Positions 9,890 to 17,553 of a stretch of DNA of 58,028 nt are shown in pieces. The notes below the pieces were generated by a model. That model worked only from the letters and a program-made list of their open reading frames with translations, did no database searches and was not told where the DNA came from. The stretch is from Phreatobacter sp. (GTDB lineage Bacteria; Pseudomonadota; Alphaproteobacteria; Rhizobiales; Phreatobacteraceae). The stretch covers positions 1 to 58,028 of the forward strand of contig NZ_JAUYFA010000103.1 of NCBI RefSeq assembly GCF_030691135.1. Reading direction: 5' to 3'. Position 1 is the stretch's first letter; each line of letters opens with the position of its first letter. Position numbers and translations under genes: made by a program.

Positions 9890-11443
9890 ATGCCGAGCCG
9901 CCGCGCCCTCCTTGCATCTCTCCTGGCCGCGCCGGCAGCTTTGACGCTGACCCGAAACGCGGATGCCCAGTCGTCGCCTCTGCAGGCGTCCCTCGCCGCG
10001 GTGTCTGACGGCCAGCCGATCTCGCGTGACGCTTTGCTGGCCTATGCCCGCGAGGTGTCGCGGGTGGCGCACCAGGCGCCGCGCAACGAGGTGCCACGGG
10101 CGCTGACCCAGCTCACTCTCGACCAGTATCGCCACATCCGCATGAAGCCGGAGCAGCGGATCTGGGCCGGTGAGAATCGCGGCTTCACCCTCGACCTTCT
10201 GCCCACCGGCAACGTCTTCACCAACCCGGTGACGATCCGCACCGTCGACGGCGGCATCATTCGTGACAACCGCTTTGCCGGCGATCAGTATCATTTCGGC
10301 CAGGTTCCGCCGCTGCCCGCCGATGCCGTCGTGCCCTATTCGGGGTTCCGCGCTTTCACCGCCCTCAACGGCGACACGCCGACGGACGAGGCCCTCGTCT
10401 TCCAGGGCGCCAGCCTGTTCCGCGCCCTCGCCAAGGGCCAGGTCTTCGGCATCATGGCGCGGGCCCTGACGCTCAACGTCGCTGAAGCGCAGGGCGAGGA
10501 ATATTCCGCGTTCCGCCATTTCTGGATCGAGCGGCCGGGCCCGGGCGCGGCGAGCATTGTCGTCCATGCCCTGCTCGATTCGGACAGCGTCACGGGCCTC
10601 TACCGCTTCTCGGTGCGGCCCGGTGACACGACGGTATGCGACGTGGAGGTGACGCTGTTCCCTCGCGTCGACCTGCAGCATATCGGCATCGCTCCGATGA
10701 CCGCCAACTACCTGTTCGCGCCGAACGACAGGACCAATATCGACGACGTGCGCGGCGGCGTCCACGAAGCGCAGGGCCTGCAGGTCTGGAACGGCAACGG
10801 CGAGTGGATCTGGCGGCCGGTGACCAATCCGGAGACGCTGCAGGTCTCGGCCTTCGTCGACCAGAACCCGCGTGGTTTCGGTCTGCTGCAGCGCGACCGT
10901 CGGTTCGAGGCGTTCAACGACCTCGACGCACGCTTCGAGCGCCGCCCCAGCGTCTGGATCGAGCCCCTCGGCGAATGGGGCCAGGGTCAGGTGCAACTCG
11001 TCGAGATTCCGGTCAACGACGAGATGAACCGCAACATCCTGGCCTATTGGCGCCCGCGCACACCGCTCGCCCGCGGCGCCGAGCACTTCTTCACCTACCG
11101 GATGCACTGGTGCTGGTCGCCGCCGGAGCGGCCGCCCTTCGCCTTCGTCTCGTCGAGCCGCACGGGCCGGGCCCAGGGCGGCGGGCGCCGTCGTCGCTTC
11201 CTCGTCGATTTTTCCTCCGACGAGTTCGCCGATCCGGCCAGGGCCGGCGGACTGCGGGCCAATCTCACCCACCAGCGCGGCCGCGTCAGCGCGGTCGACG
11301 GCCGGCTCGTGCCGGAGCTCAGGCTCTACCGGGTCAGCTTCGATCTCGACCCCGAGACCAGCAATCAGGTGGAACTCAGGCTCGTGCTGGAGCGCGAGGG
11401 ACAGGCCCAAAGCGAGACATGGCTCTATCGATGGACGCCCTGA
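9890..11443 (+). CDS. opgG: Periplasmic glucan biosynthesis protein OpgG/MdoG
   Basis: 517 residues. A signal sequence with twin arginines (SRRALLASLL...ADAQ, ~1-27) precedes the MdoG domain: an N-terminal beta-sandwich with YRHIRMKPEQRIW and FGQVPPLP, and a C-terminal immunoglobulin-like domain. MdoG acts in the periplasm on osmoregulated periplasmic glucan backbones made by OpgH. The RR motif could also suit the Tat-exported paralogue OpgD, but pairing with opgH favours OpgG. The frame is open far upstream, where it shadows the transporter gene; the ATG at 9890 gives the signal peptide. It overlaps opgH by 25 bp. Confidence 0.92.
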   Translation: MPSRRALLASLLAAPAALTLTRNADAQSSPLQASLAAVSDGQPISRDALLAYAREVSRVAHQAPRNEVPRALTQLTLDQYRHIRMKPEQRIWAGENRGFTLDLLPTGNVFTNPVTIRTVDGGIIRDNRFAGDQYHFGQVPPLPADAVVPYSGFRAFTALNGDTPTDEALVFQGASLFRALAKGQVFGIMARALTLNVAEAQGEEYSAFRHFWIERPGPGAASIVVHALLDSDSVTGLYRFSVRPGDTTVCDVEVTLFPRVDLQHIGIAPMTANYLFAPNDRTNIDDVRGGVHEAQGLQVWNGNGEWIWRPVTNPETLQVSAFVDQNPRGFGLLQRDRRFEAFNDLDARFERRPSVWIEPLGEWGQGQVQLVEIPVNDEMNRNILAYWRPRTPLARGAEHFFTYRMHWCWSPPERPPFAFVSSSRTGRAQGGGRRRRFLVDFSSDEFADPARAGGLRANLTHQRGRVSAVDGRLVPELRLYRVSFDLDPETSNQVELRLVLEREGQAQSETWLYRWTP

Positions 11444-13617
11444 CCGAACGGCCCGCGGTTTCGCCGGTGCAGCGTGACCGCACGGCCATGCCTGCCCCGG
11501 CGCCGCTCGCCATGCCGGCGCAGTCGCTGCGGCGCTGGCGGGACAGCGAGAGGCGTCCGCTGAAGGCTCCCGACCTGTGGCGCACCCCGTGGTTCTCACG
11601 CCTCGTCGCCTTCGGCGGCATGGCGGCGATCACCGCGGCGGGCGGCTGGCAGATGTACAAGGTGGTCGAGGCCGGCGGCGTGACGCTGCTGGAATGGGCC
11701 TTCCTCGTCTTCTTCGTGGTCAACTTCTCCTGGATCGCGCTGGCCTTCACGACGGGCCTGCTGGGGCTGGGCGACCTTCTGCGCCACGGTCTCAACCGCA
11801 AGCCGGTGCTGCCCGCCACCCTGGCGGAGCGGACGGCGGTGGTCATGCCGATCTACAACGAGAGCCCGGCGCGGGTCTTCGGCACGGTCCAGGCGATCGC
11901 CGAAGACGTCGTGGCCACCGGTCACGGGGCCGCCTTCGACTTCTTCTTCCTGTCCGACACCACCGATCCCGACATCTGGATCGCCGAGGAGCGGTCCTAT
12001 CTGGCGTTGCGCGAGCGGTTGCCGGACATCGCCATCCACTATCGCCACCGGCCGAAGAACACGGCGCGCAAGGCCGGCAACATCGCCGATTTCGTCATGA
12101 ACTGGGGCGGCAACTACGCCCATATGATCGTGCTCGACGCCGACAGCCTGATGACCGGCGAGACGATCGTGGCGCTCGCCGACGCCATGGAGCGGGACCC
12201 GGATGCCGGCATCATCCAGACCCTGCCGCGTCTCATCAACCGCAACACGCTGATCGCCCGCCTTCAGCAGTTCGCGGCGCGCGTCTATGGACCGGTCTGT
12301 GCGGCGGGCCTGGCGGTCTGGTCGGGCCGTGACAGCAACTACTGGGGCCACAACGCCATCATCCGGATGGAGGCCTTCGCCTCGTCCGCCGGGCTGCCGG
12401 ACCTGCCGGGCAGGCCACCCTTCGGCGGCCACATCCTGAGCCACGACTTCGTCGAAGCCGGCCTCATCCGCCGGCGCGGCTACGCGGTCTACATGCTCAC
12501 CCATCTCGACGGCTCGTTCGAGGAGAGCCCGCCCTCTCTGATGGACCTCGCCATCCGCGACCGGCGCTGGTGCCAAGGCAACCTGCAGCACAGCCGTGTC
12601 ATCGGCGCCAAGGGGCTGCACTGGGCGACGCGCCAGCACCTGGCCACCGGCATCATGAGCTATGTTTCGAGCCCGTTGTGGCTGATCCAGCTGCTCATCG
12701 GACTGTTCCTCGCCCTGCAGGCGGCGTTCATCCGCCCGGAATATTTCACCAGCCAGTTCACCCTCTTCCCGGCCTGGCCGGTCTTCGATTCCGAGCGCGC
12801 CTTCAATCTGTTCCTGCTCACCATGGCGATCCTGCTGGCGCCGAAGGTGTTCGGCTGGTTCGTAACGCTGGTGAACGGGCCGGCGCGGCGCGGCTGCGGC
12901 GGCGCCATCATGCTGACGCTGTCGACGCTTCTGGAGATCATCCTCTCGGCGCTGATCGCGCCGGTCATGATGCTGATCCAGGCGAGTTCGGTGTCTTCCA
13001 TCATGTCCGGCCGCGATACCGGCTGGAAGACGCAGCGGCGCGACGACGGGTCCATTCCCTTCCGTGCCATCGTCCAGCGGCACTGGCGGCATACGGCGCT
13101 CGGCGTCATCGCGGCGATCGCCGCCTTCTCGATCTCGCCCTATATCTTCGCCTGGATGTCGCCGACAATCATCGGGCTCTGGCTCGCCATCCCGACCTCC
13201 TGGGCCTCGGCCTCGGCGGCGATCGGCTGGAGCCTGCGGCGCCTCAGGCTTCTGCTGATCCCCGAAGAATCGAGCCCGCCGGCCATCGCCGAGCGGGCCT
13301 TCGCGCTCGGGCGCGAGTTCGAGGCCCTGGCGCTCGAGGACGGCAAGGCGCTCGACCTTGTCCATGGCGATCCGGGGTTCCGCGACATGCACCAGCAGAT
13401 CATCCAGGTGCCGCCGCCCCGGGTCCGCGGCAAGGTCGATACCGACCGGGTCATCGCCGAGGCGAAACTCACCGATGCCCAGTCGATCGAGGATGCGCGG
13501 CAATGGCTGTCCGGCCGCGAGGCCATGCTGGTGCTGCACGACCGGGCGCTGATCGCGCTGCTCGCCGCCCTGCCCCACCCGAAACCTGCCGATCCCGAAC
13601 CGGCGCCGCAAAAATAG
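11419..13617 (+). CDS. opgH: Glucans biosynthesis glucosyltransferase OpgH/MdoH
   Basis: Inner-membrane family 2 glycosyltransferase making the linear beta-1,2-glucan backbone of osmoregulated periplasmic glucans from UDP-glucose; 732 residues. Visible features are two N-terminal helices (~60-115), a cytoplasmic catalytic domain with AVVMPIYNESPARVFGT, the donor/metal site IVLDADSLMTGE, an acceptor-site region containing SHDFVEAGLIRRRGY, the processive RDRRWCQGNLQH motif, and several C-terminal helices. The ATG at 11419 lies inside the end of opgG; a second ATG at 11431 is equally possible. The overlap implies translational coupling. Confidence 0.94.
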   Translation: MALSMDALTERPAVSPVQRDRTAMPAPAPLAMPAQSLRRWRDSERRPLKAPDLWRTPWFSRLVAFGGMAAITAAGGWQMYKVVEAGGVTLLEWAFLVFFVVNFSWIALAFTTGLLGLGDLLRHGLNRKPVLPATLAERTAVVMPIYNESPARVFGTVQAIAEDVVATGHGAAFDFFFLSDTTDPDIWIAEERSYLALRERLPDIAIHYRHRPKNTARKAGNIADFVMNWGGNYAHMIVLDADSLMTGETIVALADAMERDPDAGIIQTLPRLINRNTLIARLQQFAARVYGPVCAAGLAVWSGRDSNYWGHNAIIRMEAFASSAGLPDLPGRPPFGGHILSHDFVEAGLIRRRGYAVYMLTHLDGSFEESPPSLMDLAIRDRRWCQGNLQHSRVIGAKGLHWATRQHLATGIMSYVSSPLWLIQLLIGLFLALQAAFIRPEYFTSQFTLFPAWPVFDSERAFNLFLLTMAILLAPKVFGWFVTLVNGPARRGCGGAIMLTLSTLLEIILSALIAPVMMLIQASSVSSIMSGRDTGWKTQRRDDGSIPFRAIVQRHWRHTALGVIAAIAAFSISPYIFAWMSPTIIGLWLAIPTSWASASAAIGWSLRRLRLLLIPEESSPPAIAERAFALGREFEALALEDGKALDLVHGDPGFRDMHQQIIQVPPPRVRGKVDTDRVIAEAKLTDAQSIEDARQWLSGREAMLVLHDRALIALLAALPHPKPADPEPAPQK

Positions 13618-13643
13618 GCTCGCGGCGCGACGCCGCGCCTATT
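13613..13643 (+). terminator. Hairpin at the end of opgGH
   Basis: A 13-bp stem overlaps the opgH stop codon: outer arms AATAGGC / GCCTATT and inner arms GCGGCG / CGCCGC around a CGA loop, with a 2-nt bulge. There is no T-tract, so it is a possible weak intrinsic terminator or 3'-end stabilising structure for opgGH. Confidence 0.45.
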
Positions 13644-13713
13644 CCGGTTGCAGTCGCCGTCGTGCCCGGCGCCCTCCTTCGCAGCACGTCGCCGGTTGCG
13701 GATGGATCGGCGG

Positions 13714-13729
13714 TGGCACCCGCCTTGCA
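13714..13729 (+). promoter_or_regulatory. Sigma-54 (RpoN) promoter upstream of the nirA-like operon
   Basis: TGGCACCCGCCTTGCA matches the sigma-54 consensus TGGCAC-N5-TTGC(A/T) exactly, with the -24 GG at 13715-13716 and the -12 GC at 13727-13728, the required 12-bp spacing. The expected transcription start is near 13740, 55 bp before the NirA-like ATG at 13795. Sigma-54 promoters need an enhancer-binding activator; NtrC is the usual one for nitrogen assimilation. An imperfect dyad (CGCAGCAC...GGTTGCGG) at about 13679-13700 could be an activator site but is weak and close. Confidence 0.75.
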
Positions 13730-13794
13730 TGACCATAGCCAGCTTGCTTAGCCGCCAATGACGCCGGCTCCCTCGCCTTTCGCATGGGGAACGG

Positions 13795-15573
13795 ATGTCA
13801 CAGGACTTCAGCGCGGAACAGAAGCGCTATCTCGAAGGGTTCGTCGCCGGAGCGGCCGCCACGCAGGCGGTCGGTGCCGCCGCGCCCGCGGCAGCCTCCG
13901 TCCCGACCGGGCCCGACGCAGCGCATCTCCTGGCGCAGGACGTCCAGGTCAAGGCCGGCGGCAAGATCGCCGATCCCGAGAAATGGAAGCGCGACGAGAA
14001 CCCGCTCGACGCCTATGGCCGGCTGACCCGCGAGGCGGCGACCGGCAAGCTGCCGGGACCGGCCGACAATTTCCGCTGGCGCTATTTCGGCCTGTTCAAC
14101 GTCGCTCCGGCGCAGGACAGCTTCATGCTGCGCATGCGGCTGCCGAACGGCATTCTCAATGCCCACCAGTTGGCCGGCTGCGGCCGGCTGGCGGAAACCT
14201 ATGGCGGCGGCGTGCTGGCGGTGACGACCCGCGCCAACCTCCAGATGCGCGAGATCCGTCCGGAGAATGCCAAGGCCTTGCTGGAAGAGCTGATGGATCT
14301 CGGCATCGTCGCCCGTGGCTCGGGGGCCGACAATATCCGCAACGTCACGGGATCGCCGCTCGCCGGCATCGATCCGCAGGAATTGCTCGACACCCGGCCA
14401 CTGGCGCGCGACTGGCACTTCCACATCCTCAACACGCGGGTGCTCTACGGGTTGCCGCGCAAGTTCAACGTCTCGTTCGACGGCGCCGGTCTGTCACCCG
14501 CCCTGGAGGAAACCAATGATATCGGCTTCCAGGCAGTCCGCGTGCCGGAGGGTGGCGCGGCGGCCCCCGGTCTCTGGCTGCGTATCGTGCTGGGCGGCAT
14601 TTCGGGCCATCACGATCTCGCCCGCTCGACGGGCGCCTTCTGCCGGCCGGACGAGGCCACTGAGATCGCCGACGCCATCGTCCGCGTCTTCATCGACCAT
14701 GGCGACCGCACCAACCGCAACCGCGCGCGGCTGAAATACCTGCTGGATTCCTGGGGCTTCGAACGCTTCCTCGCAGCCGTCGAGGACAAGCTCGGCCGCA
14801 AGCTGACCCGGATCGCGGAAAGTGACGTGGCGCCGCGCCTGCCGACTGACCGCTACGCCCATGTCGGCATCCATCGGCAAAAGCAGGCTGGCCTGAACTG
14901 GATCGGCGTGGTGATGGCGGTCGGCAAACTGACGCGCCGACAGGCGGAAGGGCTCGCGGCCATCGCGGCCGAATGCGGCGACTGCGATGTCAGGCTGACC
15001 GTCTGGCAGAACCTGATCCTGTCCGGCGTGCCTGACGGTCTTGTGGCGGAGGCGGAGGCACGCATCGCCGCCCTCGGCCTGTCGACGACCGTCACCCCGA
15101 TCCGCGCCGGGCTCGTCGCCTGCACCGGCAGTGCCGGCTGCAAATTCGCCGCTTCCGACACCAAGCGCCACGCGATGGAGATCGCCGACCACGTCGAGGC
15201 GCGGGTGGCCATCGACGTGCCGGTCAACATTCACCTGACCGGCTGCCACCATTCCTGCGCCCAGCACTATATCGGCGATATCGGCCTGATCGGCGCGCGC
15301 GTGCCGGTGAATGCGGAGGGCGACACCGTCGAGGGCTACGACATCGCGGTCGGCGGCGGATTTGCCGAGAATGCCCGGATCGGGCGGACCCTCTGGACAG
15401 GCATCACGGCGGAGGACGCGCCGCGCCATGTCGAGGCGCTGCTGAAGGCCTATCTGAGCCAGCGCGACAGCCCGATGGAGAGCTTCCAGGCCTTCACCAT
15501 CCGGCATGATGCGGCAACGCTCGAATCCCTCGTCGCGCCCCATCTCACCCCGCTCCGGGAGGCAGCGGAATGA
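13795..15573 (+). CDS. NirA-type siroheme/4Fe-4S nitrite (or sulfite) reductase
   Basis: 592 residues of the nitrite/sulfite reductase family, which performs six-electron reduction of nitrite to ammonia or sulfite to sulfide. Two ferredoxin-like halves are visible. The 4Fe-4S/siroheme ligands are CTGSAGC (Cys443, Cys449) and GCHHSC (Cys484, Cys488). Active-site arginine/lysine-rich segments (TTRANLQMREI, NVTGSPLAGID, CKFAASDTK) follow the NirA/CysI pattern. The N terminus carries FSAEQKRYLEGFVAG, also found in the next protein. GGGGA precedes the ATG. The sigma-54 promoter favours nitrite, but sulfite cannot be excluded. The stop overlaps the next start (ATGA). Confidence 0.85.
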   Translation: MSQDFSAEQKRYLEGFVAGAAATQAVGAAAPAAASVPTGPDAAHLLAQDVQVKAGGKIADPEKWKRDENPLDAYGRLTREAATGKLPGPADNFRWRYFGLFNVAPAQDSFMLRMRLPNGILNAHQLAGCGRLAETYGGGVLAVTTRANLQMREIRPENAKALLEELMDLGIVARGSGADNIRNVTGSPLAGIDPQELLDTRPLARDWHFHILNTRVLYGLPRKFNVSFDGAGLSPALEETNDIGFQAVRVPEGGAAAPGLWLRIVLGGISGHHDLARSTGAFCRPDEATEIADAIVRVFIDHGDRTNRNRARLKYLLDSWGFERFLAAVEDKLGRKLTRIAESDVAPRLPTDRYAHVGIHRQKQAGLNWIGVVMAVGKLTRRQAEGLAAIAAECGDCDVRLTVWQNLILSGVPDGLVAEAEARIAALGLSTTVTPIRAGLVACTGSAGCKFAASDTKRHAMEIADHVEARVAIDVPVNIHLTGCHHSCAQHYIGDIGLIGARVPVNAEGDTVEGYDIAVGGGFAENARIGRTLWTGITAEDAPRHVEALLKAYLSQRDSPMESFQAFTIRHDAATLESLVAPHLTPLREAAE

Positions 15574-17159
15574 GCGTGCAGCCGCCCTCCGCCACCTTCT
15601 CGCTGATCCCGGACAACGCGCCGTTCAGTGCCGAACAGCGGCAATGGCTGTCCGGCTTCTTCGCCGCGGCCCTCGGGCCGCTGGCACCCGTCGGCGGCCC
15701 CGGCAGCGGCGCGGCGACAGCGCCGTCCGCCGACCTCGCCTCCAACGACGATGCGCCCTGGCACGACCCGGCCATGCCGCTTGCCGACCGCATGGCGTTG
15801 GCCGATGGCAAGCCCCTCGCGCCGCGCCTTATGGCGGCCATGGCCCAGCAGGATTGCGGTCAATGCGGCTACAACTGCGCCGATTATGCCAATGCACTGG
15901 CGGTGAAGAGCGAGGAGCGGTTCAATCTCTGCGTGCCCGGCGGCAAGGAGACGCTGCGCATGCTCAAGGTGGTGGCGGGCGAGGTTGCCACCAGCAGCCA
16001 TAGTGGCGGCGCCACCGAGCCTGCCGCTGCCATACCGGCCCCGCTCCCGGGCCGCTCGCGCGAGGCGCCGGTCGCCGTCCCCTTCCTGTCGCGACGCCGG
16101 CTGACCGGCGATGGATCGCAGAAGGAAACCCATCACGTCGTCTTCGACCTGACGGCTTGCGGCCTCGACTATGTCGCGGGCGACGCCCTTGGCGTCTTTC
16201 CGACCAATGACCTTGGTCTCGTCGACCAGATCATCGCCATGCTGGGGGCCTCCCATGTCACGCCTGTGCGTGGCCGGACGTTGCGCGCTGTTCTCGCCGA
16301 AGAAGTCTCGCTGGCCCCGGCGCCCGACGGCCTGTTCGAGCTGATCTCCTTCCTCACCGGCGGTGACCAGCGCCAGAAGGCACGGGCCCTGGCGCGCGGC
16401 GACGATCCGGACGGCGATGCGGAGGTCCTCGATGTTCTCGCCGTTCTGACCAAGTTCGCCGGGATCCGGCCCCATCCCGAGGCCTTCGTGGAGGCACTGG
16501 AGCCGCTGCAGCCGCGGCTCTATTCGATCTCCTCCTCGCCGAAGGCCGAACCGGGCCGCGTCTCCCTCACCGTCGACGCGGTGCGCTACGTCGTCGGCAA
16601 GCGCCGCCGGCTCGGTGTCGCCTCCACCTTTCTTGGCGAACGTACCGAGCCCGGCGCCGCAGTCAGGGTCTATGTCCAGCGCGCCCATGGCTTCGCCCTG
16701 CCGGACGACCCGGCCGTGCCGGTCGTCATGGTGGGACCGGGCACCGGCATCGCCCCGTTCCGCGCCTTCCTGCAGGACCGGGCGGCCGACAAGGCACCGG
16801 GGCCGAACTGGCTCTTCTACGGCCACCAGCGACAGGCGACCGACTTCTTCTATGCCGATGAACTCGCGGCGCTGAAGGCCTCCGGCGTGCTGACGCGCCT
16901 GTCGCTCGCCTGGTCGCGTGACGGCAGCGAGAAGGTCTATGTGCAGGACCGGATGCGCGAGACCGGCGCGGAGCTCTGGCGCTGGCTCGACCAGGGCGGG
17001 CATTTCTACATCTGCGGCGATGCCAAGCGCATGGCCAAGGACGTGGAGGCGGCGCTGGTCGACGTCATCGCGACCCATGGCGGCCGCAGCCCCGAGGCGG
17101 CAGTGGCCTATGTCCAGGCGATGAAGAAGGCCGGGCGCTACCAGGCCGACGTCTATTGA
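15570..17159 (+). CDS. NADPH-FAD reductase subunit with Fe-S cluster domain (CysJ-like, lacking the flavodoxin domain)
   Basis: 529 residues. From ~165 it is a CysJ/cytochrome P450 reductase-type module: FAD motif RLYSISSSP (~316-324), NADPH motifs GPGTGIAPFRAF (~390) and FYICGDAKRMAKDVE (~478-492), and C-terminal aromatic Tyr. Instead of an FMN-binding flavodoxin domain, the N-terminal part has DCGQCGYNC...C (Cys96, Cys99, Cys103, Cys121), a 4Fe-4S-type segment. The N terminus (FSAEQRQWLSGFFAAA, ~19-34) mirrors that of the NirA-like partner. Inferred role: NADPH to FAD to Fe-S to the siroheme enzyme. It is translationally coupled to the upstream gene by a 4-bp overlap. Confidence 0.85.
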   Translation: MSVQPPSATFSLIPDNAPFSAEQRQWLSGFFAAALGPLAPVGGPGSGAATAPSADLASNDDAPWHDPAMPLADRMALADGKPLAPRLMAAMAQQDCGQCGYNCADYANALAVKSEERFNLCVPGGKETLRMLKVVAGEVATSSHSGGATEPAAAIPAPLPGRSREAPVAVPFLSRRRLTGDGSQKETHHVVFDLTACGLDYVAGDALGVFPTNDLGLVDQIIAMLGASHVTPVRGRTLRAVLAEEVSLAPAPDGLFELISFLTGGDQRQKARALARGDDPDGDAEVLDVLAVLTKFAGIRPHPEAFVEALEPLQPRLYSISSSPKAEPGRVSLTVDAVRYVVGKRRRLGVASTFLGERTEPGAAVRVYVQRAHGFALPDDPAVPVVMVGPGTGIAPFRAFLQDRAADKAPGPNWLFYGHQRQATDFFYADELAALKASGVLTRLSLAWSRDGSEKVYVQDRMRETGAELWRWLDQGGHFYICGDAKRMAKDVEAALVDVIATHGGRSPEAAVAYVQAMKKAGRYQADVY

Positions 17160-17187
17160 AACGGTGGGTCCGGACCCGGGCTTTGCC

Positions 17188-17215
17188 TTGACAAGGCGGC
17201 ATCGACCTGTCACAT
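17188..17215 (+). promoter_or_regulatory. Putative sigma-70 promoter of rpmG
   Basis: TTGACA at 17188-17193 and TCACAT at 17210-17215 are 16 bp apart, ~92 bp before the rpmG start. The -35 is perfect and the -10 matches the consensus at three positions. Confidence 0.4.
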
Positions 17216-17306
17216 CCGCCGCAACCAGCCGTCGGCGACGCGGCGGGCGTAAGCCCTCTGTCCCCAAGGCACGACCCGATCCAACGACCTTTCGCGAGGA
17301 CTTGCC

Positions 17307-17474
17307 ATGGCCAAAGCCGCCACCATCAAGATCAAGCTGATCTCGACCGCCGACACCGGCTACTTCTACACCGCGAAGAAGAACTCGCGCACCATGACGG
17401 ACAAGCTGTCCATGAAGAAGTACGACCCGGTCGCGCGCAAGCACGTCGAGTTCAAGGAAGCCAAGATCAAGTGA
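17307..17474 (+). CDS. rpmG: 50S ribosomal protein L33
   Basis: A 55-residue ribosomal protein of the large subunit. The sequence begins [18 protein letters not shown] and contains [19 protein letters not shown] and a lysine-rich end (EAKIK), diagnostic of bacterial L33. It lacks the zinc-binding cysteines found in C+ L33 paralogues. GCGAGGA lies about 10 bp upstream of the ATG. It is a monocistronic gene with its own terminator immediately downstream. Confidence 0.97.
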   Translation: MAKAATIKIKLISTADTGYFYTAKKNSRTMTDKLSMKKYDPVARKHVEFKEAKIK

Positions 17475-17507
17475 TCGTCACGGTCGGCATGGCCGATCAG
17501 TGACTGG

Positions 17508-17532
17508 AACGGCCCCTTCGGGGGCCGTTTTT
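17508..17532 (+). terminator. Rho-independent terminator of rpmG
   Basis: A 9-bp stem (AACGGCCCC / GGGGCCGTT) closed by a UUCG tetraloop is followed by a run of five T (17528-17532), 34 bp after the rpmG stop. It also marks the left edge of the low-GC defence island. Confidence 0.9.
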
Positions 17533-17553
17533 CGTTCCAGGCACCTTCGGCAG

